Origin: Treponema sp.
GTDB taxonomy: Bacteria > Spirochaetota > Spirochaetia > Treponematales > Treponemataceae
Length of the DNA: 64,000 nucleotides
Reading direction: 5' to 3'
Assembly: GCA_016288205.1 (NCBI GenBank)
Contig: JAEEYO010000036.1
Span: forward strand, 1-64,000
Under the pieces are notes generated by a model. That model saw only the letters and a list, made by a program, of their open reading frames with translations, ran no database searches and was not told the origin of the DNA. The position numbers were made by a program, and so were the translations under genes. Shown piece by piece: positions 7,947-16,679 of the stretch (the stretch's first letter is position 1; every line of letters starts with the position of its first letter).

Positions 7947-10598
7947 ATGACAAAACAGGCGGATTCTGGGGCACTCTTGACAGCAATTTGCCGTGCATTA
8001 AGCAACAGGAGCCGCCCACATCAACTCACAAGGCGCAAATCATCCGGCAAGCTGCGTACCGAAATCTTCGCTGTGTTTTATGCGCTTTCTTCCATATTAT
8101 TTACATCATTTTTTGCATCATGCAAAAGCGTGGTCAACCAGCCCATATCATTTGAAACTGACTCACCAAGCCAGGACGTGGGAGGACTCTTGCCCGAAAA
8201 GGTCTATATCCGCACCATGACCCAATCTTACTGCCAGTATTACGATTTCGTTCTGGTGGACGGCAGAATCTACAGCAAGAAAACCGGCGAGGGACATTGG
8301 GAGCTTTTTAAAAAGACGGGACTTCCATACAGCGCGCCCTCAAATTTTATGAACCGGTTCAAGACACCCGAAAGAATCTGCTCAATCTGTGCGGACGGAG
8401 ATTCCCTTTACGCGATGGATAGCGAAGGCTATCTCTATTACTGCTACCTGAATAAATTTTCCACGGCACCCTACATGCAATGGCTAAAAAGGCAGGGATT
8501 CCCGGCAAACAAACAGTTCCGCGTTACCGAGCTGATTCAGGACTTCCGCTCATGGTCAATGGGAGCAAGAAGAAGCGAAGTGATGTGGCAGGAGGACATC
8601 TACGGAAACCCCCACCACTACGGCACCATGGGAATTGAGACATATTATTTTCTGAGCGAGGACGGCAGGCAGATACGATTCTGTGACTCAGGACTTCCCC
8701 AGGACACAAGCCGCATAATCATGGGACCCAGGGACGGTGCGTTTATAAGCGAGTCTCTCAGCGCGTCGGCAAGCACTCTTTTTGTCATAGGGAACCAGGG
8801 AACCATGTACACGCGTCTGATTGATTTTGACACCATGGGCTGCGACCCAATTTTCTTCCAATATACATACGACCATCTTGAGCAGACATACACGGGAAGC
8901 GAATATCTTTCGAACTACTCTCCCTGGGCATTACCGGCAGAGTACTGGAAGGAACAGCCTAAAATAAATCTCAGGGGAAAGGCACGGCTCACATCCCTAA
9001 TTTCCATCGCGCAGAACGGACAGGGAAACGCGGCGAGGGAGCTCAGGGTTGCCGGAACCGACGAAAACGGAAACGTGGGATATTACAGCAAGATGATTTT
9101 TGACGAGGAATGGACATTCCACAAAGCACCGCTGCGGCTTTCAAAAGATGTATTCCTTGATCCGACGAAATCTGAAACCACCGGCACAAAAAATTTTTCG
9201 CTCAAGGGGCAGCTTTATAAGAACGGAGTCATACTCAGGGATGTCTCATGCACGGTTTCCGACATTGATCTTTCTTCCACCGACGACTGCACGCTCACCA
9301 TAAGACGCGGCGGAGAGGAATTCAAATGCAAGCTGTTCATGGTGGAAAAATGGACCTATGTAATCCGCGACGATCCGGGAAGAGACGGAAGTTCCAGGAC
9401 ATATTACGTCACGCCCGAGCTTGACATAAACGATGCGCAATCTCTAAGCGATGAATTCAAGAATCTGATTCTGGATATGTTCGACGGCAAAAATCACAAG
9501 CTCTTCACATTCTCATCCGAAGCCACGAACCGATATTTCCACATGACCATCACCGGCAAGGACAACAGCACTTTCTTCGCACCTGAAGAGCCGAATGAAT
9601 ACACGGTTTTCGTCTCTGACTCAGCGGCGGCCATGATTGACGCGGACACATTCAAGCATTTCCATTCCTTCATGCAGCCGTCACTCCAAAAATGCGTCTC
9701 GGAGGAGCTTGTACTCGAAAGCGACAGAATTTACACCGTGAGCGACCGCAGCGAGATAGAGAAAAAAATCAAGGCGAACGAGGACTACCTGAAGGAACTC
9801 AAACTTGTGCGCAACAACTACATTGACATGCGGAACTCCACACAAATTTCACGCTGGGGATATTCGGCGGTGGAGCTTTTTACGAAAATCACTTTTTTGA
9901 ACCACCTGAATTTCCCTAAAATCAAGCAGGTTACATCGGTGGGCGGCGACCTCCTTCAAACCATAGTGCAGTCTTTGGCGGATATGGCGGAGCACATGAC
10001 ATGGTCCTACGATAACGTCTGCGACCTTGTTTCCATGAGAATAAAGCGGTACAAAGAGCTGATTGAGTCCTTCGACAATGGAGAATTCCTCACGAAGCTT
10101 CCCAAAAATCTGCTGAACTCCTACCCGGAATACTATCAACTCGTGGACATGCCCAAACTTGCGACCGGCGACGGATTTTCTGACGGCGTGAACTATGCGA
10201 GAATGGTAGACATAATCCCCTACTTTCCGGGTTACTTCATCATACACGAGAACGGAGACACGACCCTTGTGATGCTGAAAAATACGGCCAGCGCAATCTC
10301 GAAATATATCCGCGAGCATGAGGGTGAAAATATTTCGGATTCCCTGAAAAACGATCCGCTGGAACTCAAGGCTGAGTTTATGACTTTCAGCGCGCAGGAC
10401 AAAAACAACCGAGTACTGATTGACATGCATGACAGGCGCTACGAGTACAAGGACGGAAGACTGATTTGGGACGGTGACATGCTGACCGTAAAAATACAGA
10501 CCGCGGTGTTTACCGAGCACGAGATCTTTAAAGGAAAAGTGGAAAGAGGAACTATGAAAGTGCAGCGCTCACTCCTCATTCCTAACATCGAAATATAA
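7947..10598 (+). CDS. large hypothetical lipoprotein
   Basis: 883-aa ORF; hydrophobic segment ending FFASC (lipobox-like) near the N terminus; the true start may be internal. No family recognised. Confidence 0.65.
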   Translation: MTKQADSGALLTAICRALSNRSRPHQLTRRKSSGKLRTEIFAVFYALSSILFTSFFASCKSVVNQPISFETDSPSQDVGGLLPEKVYIRTMTQSYCQYYDFVLVDGRIYSKKTGEGHWELFKKTGLPYSAPSNFMNRFKTPERICSICADGDSLYAMDSEGYLYYCYLNKFSTAPYMQWLKRQGFPANKQFRVTELIQDFRSWSMGARRSEVMWQEDIYGNPHHYGTMGIETYYFLSEDGRQIRFCDSGLPQDTSRIIMGPRDGAFISESLSASASTLFVIGNQGTMYTRLIDFDTMGCDPIFFQYTYDHLEQTYTGSEYLSNYSPWALPAEYWKEQPKINLRGKARLTSLISIAQNGQGNAARELRVAGTDENGNVGYYSKMIFDEEWTFHKAPLRLSKDVFLDPTKSETTGTKNFSLKGQLYKNGVILRDVSCTVSDIDLSSTDDCTLTIRRGGEEFKCKLFMVEKWTYVIRDDPGRDGSSRTYYVTPELDINDAQSLSDEFKNLILDMFDGKNHKLFTFSSEATNRYFHMTITGKDNSTFFAPEEPNEYTVFVSDSAAAMIDADTFKHFHSFMQPSLQKCVSEELVLESDRIYTVSDRSEIEKKIKANEDYLKELKLVRNNYIDMRNSTQISRWGYSAVELFTKITFLNHLNFPKIKQVTSVGGDLLQTIVQSLADMAEHMTWSYDNVCDLVSMRIKRYKELIESFDNGEFLTKLPKNLLNSYPEYYQLVDMPKLATGDGFSDGVNYARMVDIIPYFPGYFIIHENGDTTLVMLKNTASAISKYIREHEGENISDSLKNDPLELKAEFMTFSAQDKNNRVLIDMHDRRYEYKDGRLIWDGDMLTVKIQTAVFTEHEIFKGKVERGTMKVQRSLLIPNIEI

Positions 10599-10618
10599 AA
10601 CCCAAAGGAGATTGTATT

Positions 10619-11038
10619 ATGGAAAAATATTTGCATAAGGTGGCTTATTACGAGACGGACAAGATGGGCATAACGCACCACTCGAACTACATCAGATGGA
10701 TGGAAGAGGCTCGCGTGGATTTTCTGGACAAAGTCGGCTGGGGATTCCGGAAGATGGAGGAAAGCGGGCTTGCGTCTCCAGTGCTCAACATTCAGTGCTC
10801 ATACAAACGAAGCACGACCTTCGACGACACGGTTGAAATCACCACGTACATAAAGGAAATCGGGACGCTCAGGATGACCATCGGATACGAGATGCGTAAG
10901 GCCGGTGCAAGCGAGATTGTCTGCACGGGATTTTCCGAGCACTGTTTTTTTGGAAGCGACGGCCGCCCCGTAAGGCTGGAAAAAGACCTCCCAGATTTTT
11001 ACGAGGCGATGAAAGCACACTTACGAGTTGCGAGTTGA
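10619..11038 (+). CDS. acyl-CoA thioesterase, YbgC/4HBT hotdog family
   Basis: 139 aa; YYETDKMGITHHSNYIRWMEEARVDFLDKVG is the 4HBT signature. Confidence 0.9.
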   Translation: MEKYLHKVAYYETDKMGITHHSNYIRWMEEARVDFLDKVGWGFRKMEESGLASPVLNIQCSYKRSTTFDDTVEITTYIKEIGTLRMTIGYEMRKAGASEIVCTGFSEHCFFGSDGRPVRLEKDLPDFYEAMKAHLRVAS

Positions 11039-11062
11039 AAACGGAGAGTGGAGAGTGGAAAG
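11030..11062 (+). repeat. GAAAGNN-type heptamer array overlapping the stop codon of the thioesterase gene
   Basis: gcgagttgaaaacggagagtggagagtggaaagttg; stop TGA at 11036-11038 lies inside. Confidence 0.6.
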
Positions 11063-11093
11063 TTGATATCCTCTCTTCCTCTCCTGACTCCAC

Positions 11094-13280
11094 TCAATTT
11101 TTCTTGATGGCGAATTTTCCGATCAGGGTCTTTATGTCGTTCCAGACTCCCGAGATGCCGTGCTCATTTTTTATTACAAGGACCAGGGCAAGCACAATCA
11201 ATGCAATCAGGATCAACAGCAGGATGACGCGCTTTACCGGGAATCTTTTCTGGGCGAAAGGATCCTTCAAGTCCAGGGTAGAATTTTTAGGACGGACAGC
11301 TGAATGACTCAGGACAGAACCCAGCTTGATGTTGATTCTGACATTTCCGTTCACGGCCCAACCGGATGCGTCCAAAATGGGTGCGATGTTCCTTTGGCGG
11401 AGCTTCGTCCAAGCGATGAACATTGAGGGAAGTGAAATCAGCAGGATGAGCCCCACGATGCCGAGCGGAATCCATGCACCGAGCCCGAAGAACGCCTGGA
11501 GCAATCCTCCCACCACAGTTGCGATTCCTGTAAACGCTACGGAGATTGCGGCTATGGTTCCCACGTCAATCTTCTTGGACGAGGCGGCTGCATTGGTCGC
11601 GGCTTCCGTCGGTTTTTCAACTGCGGCACTCATCTTCTCGGACACTTTTCCCTCAGCGTCGCTCGCTGCCTTGGTGATTTTGTCCTGAATCAGATGCGCG
11701 ACTTTTTTGTAAGGGCTCCAGAACGCCTCCCTTATGCTGATCGGATTCTCAACGATTTTCGTAACGGTTGCGTCCCAGTCATTTCCGTCCCTGTCGTAGA
11801 AAAGTCCGTTGCGTCCCACAATCAGATTATCCCTGTTGCCGGAAGAGACCATAGCCGCTATCTGCATTTTCTCTCCGGTTCCCTGCTTCACACAATTACA
11901 ATATAAAAGGAAGCATTGCGAGAGAGGAGACATTGCGGAATGTTTTGCCTCATCAACCACGCGGAAACACAAATCAAGGGAGAGACCGTCAATGTAAAGA
12001 GTACCGCACTGGAAAACCGCCGGTGTCTCAGGATTGTAGAACTCCTCGAAAGAGACATAATTTTTTAGGAGCCGCACAAAATCACGACGCAGAAGAAGCA
12101 TCTTTTTCAGGTCGCGCGTTGCAAGAGCAATCGGGGGCTGTTTTTCCTCCTCGCTCAAAAGATGGTCGATTATCTGCTCCGAGTCCGACGCAAGGATTTC
12201 GTCTATGCGCTCAATGCTCAGTCCGCTCGCCGTGTTCTCAGGACGCGACGCATACCAAGCCATGTATGGGGCGAAATCAGCCTCAAGTTTTTTCCACTCG
12301 GATTCGGAAAGGGTCTTTTTGTCCTCGCCGTAAAATGCGCCCACCGTGGATTTTTTGAACGCCGCCATTTTTTCAGCCCACGCAGGATTTATGCCCTGAG
12401 TCAAGGGAAGAAGCCCGTCCTTGTTTTCGGCAAGCGGAAGAAGCGAGAGTTTCTCCACGTCAAGGGACTCGTCCATCAGGGTCAAATCTTTTTCGTGCAG
12501 ATTTTTCGAAAGGTCAGACGAATAGGAGTCAAGGGAGCAGCGGAGGAAATACTCGTTGATTTTATCCTTGACCGCCATGTATGAGGATGCAGCGGAATCG
12601 GTCGCAAGTTTCAGGAAGAACACGTCGGATGAGTCTTTGCCGGCTTCTGCCCTCCACTCATGGATTGCCCTGAGGTCCCCGAAAAATGCCGTGAACTGCT
12701 CGCGGGTGATTCCCTTTACGCCGGAAATGTCGTCCTCACCTCCCGTGGCTGCGATTATGTCCGAGACAACCGACGCTGCGCTCTCATCTTTTACGGTCTC
12801 CTTGGGAAGCACCTTGTCCCCGTTCAGTACGGAGGGTGAAAAAAGCCTGTCATCAGCGGCAAGATCGGAAAGCGTAAGGCTCGTATTCTCACCCTTTCCA
12901 AGAATCTCAAGCACGGCTGTGGCGGAGGATTTCGGCGAATGTCCGCAATCAAAAGGCTCGTCGCTCATCGCATCAAGGGGGATTGAGTCACCGGCCTCCA
13001 TAATCACTTCGGGACGGCTGAAATATTTTTTTACGTAATCAACGGCGGAAAGAATCTCAGGCACACGGACACGTCCATTGCTGTCAAGGTCAAGGGCCTT
13101 CAAGGTCTCTTCATCCATCTCAAGTCCGCTCACGGGGCATGAGAGAGCCACCCAGAGTTTCTGATCCAGCTTGGAAAGATTCAGCACGTCGTCAATGTTC
13201 CGGATCTGAAGCTGCATCAGGCCGCCTACCTGAACGAAGTGCCACACATGATTGTCAGTCACAAATTTCTTTATCTTCAT
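11094..13280 (-). CDS. hypothetical protein with an EF-hand-like motif and C-terminal transmembrane segments
   Basis: 728 aa; LDLDSNGRVRVPEIL resembles a calcium-binding loop; hydrophobic segments near the C terminus. Confidence 0.6.
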   Translation of the reverse strand: MKIKKFVTDNHVWHFVQVGGLMQLQIRNIDDVLNLSKLDQKLWVALSCPVSGLEMDEETLKALDLDSNGRVRVPEILSAVDYVKKYFSRPEVIMEAGDSIPLDAMSDEPFDCGHSPKSSATAVLEILGKGENTSLTLSDLAADDRLFSPSVLNGDKVLPKETVKDESAASVVSDIIAATGGEDDISGVKGITREQFTAFFGDLRAIHEWRAEAGKDSSDVFFLKLATDSAASSYMAVKDKINEYFLRCSLDSYSSDLSKNLHEKDLTLMDESLDVEKLSLLPLAENKDGLLPLTQGINPAWAEKMAAFKKSTVGAFYGEDKKTLSESEWKKLEADFAPYMAWYASRPENTASGLSIERIDEILASDSEQIIDHLLSEEEKQPPIALATRDLKKMLLLRRDFVRLLKNYVSFEEFYNPETPAVFQCGTLYIDGLSLDLCFRVVDEAKHSAMSPLSQCFLLYCNCVKQGTGEKMQIAAMVSSGNRDNLIVGRNGLFYDRDGNDWDATVTKIVENPISIREAFWSPYKKVAHLIQDKITKAASDAEGKVSEKMSAAVEKPTEAATNAAASSKKIDVGTIAAISVAFTGIATVVGGLLQAFFGLGAWIPLGIVGLILLISLPSMFIAWTKLRQRNIAPILDASGWAVNGNVRINIKLGSVLSHSAVRPKNSTLDLKDPFAQKRFPVKRVILLLILIALIVLALVLVIKNEHGISGVWNDIKTLIGKFAIKKN

Positions 13281-13321
13281 ATTATCTCCATGCGCTCCTG
13301 TCTTTTCGCCGCCAAATTAAA

Positions 13322-14113
13322 TCAGAACATTCCGGGGAACACGTCGCTCATTCCGTAGAGACGGCCAGACTTCAAAGTTCCGTCGGAAAGAAGCTTGCTC
13401 AGGTTTTCAAGAGCATGTACCGCACCACAAGCGAATCCCTGTCTGCTTCGGGCCGTGTGTGTGAGCTCAATCGTGTCGGCAGTGCTGTCAAAAAATACTG
13501 TGTGGGTTCCGGGCACGGTTCCGCATCTTGTTGAAGAGACGTGGAGCTGGTTCGGCTCCGGCTTTGAATGGAACGCGTCAGTAACAAGCTCGGTCTTGCG
13601 CTTGCATCCGGCAAGGACTCTTTTCGCAATGTCTATGGCTGTTCCCGACGGACTGTCCGCTTTCTGATTATGGTGCATCTCCCAGACTGCGACATCATAT
13701 TCGGAGAAACTGTTCATGAGTTTTGCGGCCTCCTCCACAATGCGGTAGAACATGTTCACGCCGATTGAAAAATTAGCGCTGTGCATTATGGTTCCGCCGG
13801 TTTTTGCGGCAAGGGAGGCGACCTCATCCATCTTGTCATTCCAGCCTGTTGAGCCGACGACCAGGGGAAGTTTTGTTGGCAAAAGAGCCGAGATGTTTCC
13901 CATTACAGAAGCCGGGGAAGTAAATTCGATTATGCCCTCCGCGCCGCTTTTCAAAACAGATTCCGTAACGGCATTTCCGTCTCCGGACGCAACCTTGCAC
14001 GTGGCATCGGGAGCAAAGGGATCCACGGTGGCGACAATCTCATGTCCGAGCTTAAGCGCCTCCTTCTCTATCATGTGTCCCATCTTTCCATAACCGACCA
14101 AAGCAATCTTCAT
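13322..14113 (-). CDS. dapB: 4-hydroxy-tetrahydrodipicolinate reductase
   Basis: 263 aa; MKIALVGYGKMGHMIEKEA, VGSTGWND, EMHHNQKADSPSGTAIDIA. Confidence 0.95.
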   Translation of the reverse strand: MKIALVGYGKMGHMIEKEALKLGHEIVATVDPFAPDATCKVASGDGNAVTESVLKSGAEGIIEFTSPASVMGNISALLPTKLPLVVGSTGWNDKMDEVASLAAKTGGTIMHSANFSIGVNMFYRIVEEAAKLMNSFSEYDVAVWEMHHNQKADSPSGTAIDIAKRVLAGCKRKTELVTDAFHSKPEPNQLHVSSTRCGTVPGTHTVFFDSTADTIELTHTARSRQGFACGAVHALENLSKLLSDGTLKSGRLYGMSDVFPGMF

Positions 14114-14176
14114 AAAATCCTCCTCACAGAAGTCAAACTGTAATGAAAATTTACCACAAATTAACAGATTTGTCTA

Positions 14177-14205
14177 TTGAGGTGAATTAAAGTTTATAGT
14201 AAAAT
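14177..14205 (+). promoter_or_regulatory. candidate sigma70-type promoter (TTGAGG-17-TAAAAT)
   Basis: Near-consensus hexamers with 17-bp spacing upstream of the 14282 ORF. Confidence 0.45.
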
Positions 14206-14281
14206 ATGCCGATAAGAAATTGGGAATTTGTTTGCTTCGCCATGAGACGGAGCGGATTTTTTCCCGAGGGGAAGTACTATT

Positions 14282-14776
14282 ATGGAACAATTTTACTGTC
14301 TTTCGGTGGTTCTGAACATTTTGGCGGGTCTCATACTTGTTTATGGAATGGATTTGACTAAAAAAAACACGGAGCTGGATGTCGCGGACAACACACAGGA
14401 CACGGAGGATTTCAGCAAAGACGAGTCACAGAGAAAACTCATCCCAGGAATCAGGCTTCCCAAAAATCTGAGCGGGCTCAACTCAAAGGGACTCAGGCTT
14501 GTGGCGGGAATTGCGACCGCTGGCATCGGACTCATAAAGTTTTTTTGCTCGTACAGAAGCATACCGGTTCTCGGAGATTTGATTCCGTCGATTGTCGGAA
14601 TGGCGGGCGGTGTGTCCATATTGATTGAATATTATGCCGCGAATGTCACCGACGAGGATTTTGAGCTTTCAGACAATCTGCAGGCAATCTTCATAATCCC
14701 AAGAAAATACATTGGAGTTGCGTGTCTCGCTGCTGCCCTGCTCCACTTTCTCTTCCCGCGCGCAATCTTCCTCTAG
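14282..14776 (+). CDS. hypothetical membrane protein
   Basis: 164 aa with several hydrophobic segments; SD-like GAGGGGAAG upstream. Confidence 0.6.
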   Translation: MEQFYCLSVVLNILAGLILVYGMDLTKKNTELDVADNTQDTEDFSKDESQRKLIPGIRLPKNLSGLNSKGLRLVAGIATAGIGLIKFFCSYRSIPVLGDLIPSIVGMAGGVSILIEYYAANVTDEDFELSDNLQAIFIIPRKYIGVACLAAALLHFLFPRAIFL

Positions 14777-14803
14777 GATTCGGTACGGCGGAGGATCGGA
14801 AAA

Positions 14804-15220
14804 ATGGCTAAGACATCAGTTGCAGGAATAGCGGTGAATGGAAGCAAAGTTTTGATAGCCCACAGAAATCCCACGGGACAGATGGGCGGTCGATGGGAAT
14901 TCCCAGGCGGAAAGGTTGACGGAGACGAAAGCGACACGGAAGCCCTCAGCAGGGAATATGGCGAGGAATTCGGCATAGAAATCAATGTGGGAAAGCAGAT
15001 TGCAAGCGCATCATTTGAGCACAACGGAGAGACTGTGAATCTGCACGCATACGAAATCCACGTGCCCCACGACGGAACAGAAAAAAAATATGAGCTTACG
15101 GAACACAGCGAATACAGATGGGCCGACATAAATGAGATTGAGAACCTGAACTTCGTGGACAGCGACATGAAGCTTTATCCCGACGTAAAAAAATTTGTTC
15201 TCGGAACTTCGCTTTCTTGA
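14804..15220 (+). CDS. Nudix hydrolase (MutT-like)
   Basis: Nudix box GGKVDGDESDTEALSREYGEEFGI, preceded by GRWEFPGG. Confidence 0.9.
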   Translation: MAKTSVAGIAVNGSKVLIAHRNPTGQMGGRWEFPGGKVDGDESDTEALSREYGEEFGIEINVGKQIASASFEHNGETVNLHAYEIHVPHDGTEKKYELTEHSEYRWADINEIENLNFVDSDMKLYPDVKKFVLGTSLS

Positions 15221-15232
15221 GGAGGAATCCAA

Positions 15233-15625
15233 ATGAAACTAACGCATCAAAAAATCCGCATACTGATTCCTTTCCTCATTGTGATTTTCAGTCTCAGCTC
15301 ATGCAACAGAAAACGTGAGATTAAAATTGAGACAGAAGACCCGCTCGCACTCACTCCCGGCATTGAATGGGCCGTCATAAAGGAACCCTATGCCGCTCTC
15401 AGGGAAGAAGCATCCTATGAAAGCAACGTCGTCTCTCACGCACGAAGAGGCGAAATCCTCCTGATTACCGGAAAGACCTACCTTTCAACCGGAAGCGGAA
15501 AAAACAAGAGGATTGTGACATGGTATTGTTTTGACGAGGGCTGGCTAGACGAAAGCTGCATGGACATCTACGACAACAAGATGAAGGCCGAAAAAGAAGC
15601 GTCAAAGATGGAAAGCGAAAAGTAG
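15233..15625 (+). CDS. SH3-like domain lipoprotein
   Basis: 130 aa; lipobox-like FSLSSC; PYAALREEASYESNVVSHARRGEILLITGKT resembles bacterial SH3. Confidence 0.65.
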   Translation: MKLTHQKIRILIPFLIVIFSLSSCNRKREIKIETEDPLALTPGIEWAVIKEPYAALREEASYESNVVSHARRGEILLITGKTYLSTGSGKNKRIVTWYCFDEGWLDESCMDIYDNKMKAEKEASKMESEK

Positions 15626-15678
15626 AGAAAGTGTAGAAAGTGGAAAGCTGAAAACGGAAAGTGGAAAGCTGAAAACTA
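15618..15678 (+). repeat. heptamer array (GAAAGTG/GAAAGCT variants) containing the stop codon of the preceding gene
   Basis: gaaagcgaaaagtagagaaagtgtagaaagtggaaagctgaaaacggaaagtggaaagctgaaaac; TAG at 15623-15625. Confidence 0.65.
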
Positions 15679-15880
15679 ACCGTCGAAATAAGATTGTTTT
15701 AAAATGATTTTGGTTGCAAGTTTTTGTGTTTTTCCACAAAGTGGAAAATGGGAGCATTGCGACCAAACAAAAACTTGAAGAGCAAGCTTAGCTTGCGACG
15801 AGGAACAATATATGACATGGCAGCAGACGATAGATGAAGAGAAAGATATCGCATTTGAGGAGGGGAAGTCCGAAGGTCTC
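15668..15880 (+). repeat. structured dispersed repeat, copy A, running into an Rpn-tail ORF
   Basis: gctgaaaactaaccgtcgaaataagattgttttaaaa...; near-identical to copy B at +388 bp; nested inverted repeats TTGGTTGCAA/TTGCGACCAA, CAAGTTTTTGT/ACAAAAACTTG, TTTTCCAC-aaa-GTGGAAAA, GCAAGCT-t-AGCTTGC. Confidence 0.8.
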
Positions 15881-16039
15881 GCAGAGGGGGTAAAACTTGG
15901 GATTGAGCAAGGTATTGAACAAGGTATTGAGCGTGCGAAAATCGAATATGCGAAAGCGATGCTTGCTGACGGTGTGGATGTGAATTTGATCGCCAAATAT
16001 ACTGGTCTCTCTGTTGAAAAGTTGAAAACGGAAAGTTGA
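15812..16039 (+). CDS. stand-alone C-terminal tail of an Rpn/PD-(D/E)XK-family nuclease/transposase-like protein
   Basis: 75 aa MTWQQTIDEEKDIAFEEGKSEGLAEGVKLGIEQGIEQGIERAKIEYAKAMLADGVDVNLIAKYTGLSVEKLKTES; typical Rpn tail; SD-like GAGGAA upstream; no nuclease domain in frame upstream. Confidence 0.65.
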   Translation: MTWQQTIDEEKDIAFEEGKSEGLAEGVKLGIEQGIEQGIERAKIEYAKAMLADGVDVNLIAKYTGLSVEKLKTES

Positions 16040-16066
16040 AAGTTGAAAGCTGAAAGCTGAAAACTA
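16015..16066 (+). repeat. heptamer array (GAAAGTT/GAAAGCT) containing the stop codon of the preceding ORF
   Basis: gttgaaaagttgaaaacggaaagttgaaagttgaaagctgaaagctgaaaac; TGA at 16037-16039. Confidence 0.7.
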
Positions 16067-16262
16067 ACCGTCGAAATAAGATTGTTTTAAAACGATTTTG
16101 GTTGCAAGTTTTTGTGTTTTTCCACAAAATGGAAAATGGGAGCATTGCGACCAAACAAAAACTTGAAGAGCAAGCTTAGCTTGCGACGAGGAACAATATA
16201 TGACATGGCAGCAGACTATAGATGAAGAGAAAGACATCGCATTTGAGGAAGGGAAGGTCGAA
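16056..16262 (+). repeat. structured dispersed repeat, copy B
   Basis: Nearly identical to copy A (15668-15880) including the ORF start MTWQQTIDEEKDIAFEEGK. Confidence 0.8.
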
Positions 16263-16460
16263 GGATTCGAAGAGGGAATGAAACAGGGAATTGAATGTGG
16301 GATTGGGCAAGGAATCGAGCGTGGTGAAGAAAAAAAAGCCCTGGAGTCTGCGGAAAATTTTCTTCGGGAAGGCGACTCACCAGAAAAGGTCGCAAGATGC
16401 ATCGGACTTCCGCTGGAACAAGTAAGGCAGATTGCTCAGTCTCTTTCCGTAAAAGCATAA
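16200..16460 (+). CDS. stand-alone Rpn-family C-terminal tail ORF (second copy, diverged 3' half)
   Basis: 86 aa MTWQQTIDEEKDIAFEEGKVEGFEEGMKQGIECGIGQGIERGEEKKALESAENFLREGDSPEKVARCIGLPLEQVRQIAQSLSVKA. Confidence 0.65.
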   Translation: MTWQQTIDEEKDIAFEEGKVEGFEEGMKQGIECGIGQGIERGEEKKALESAENFLREGDSPEKVARCIGLPLEQVRQIAQSLSVKA

Positions 16461-16507
16461 AGATTCATGGTGGGCATGGAATATCGAGGAGAGATCCGTT
16501 GATATAA

Positions 16508-16608
16508 AATGGCTTTGGTCGCAAGTTTTTGTGTTTTTCCACAAAGTGGAAAATGGGAGCATTGCGACCAAACAAAAATTTGAAGAGCAATCTGAGCTTG
16601 CGACGTGG
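16508..16608 (+). repeat. structured dispersed repeat, copy C (short, no ORF)
   Basis: aaatggctttggtcgcaagtttttgtgtttttccacaaagtggaaaatgggagcattgcgaccaaacaaaaatttgaagagcaa; here TTGGTCGCAA/TTGCGACCAA is a perfect inverted repeat. Confidence 0.75.
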
Positions 16609-16679
16609 AGAGCTGAGAATTAAAATTGAAATGAATGCCGCACCGGGGATGGTACGGCACGATTGTTACAGCATTTCTT

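Noticed and set aside
15668-16608. CRISPR array
   Set aside because: Only three long repeats (about 100-210 bp) with protein-coding content and unequal spacing; not CRISPR-like.
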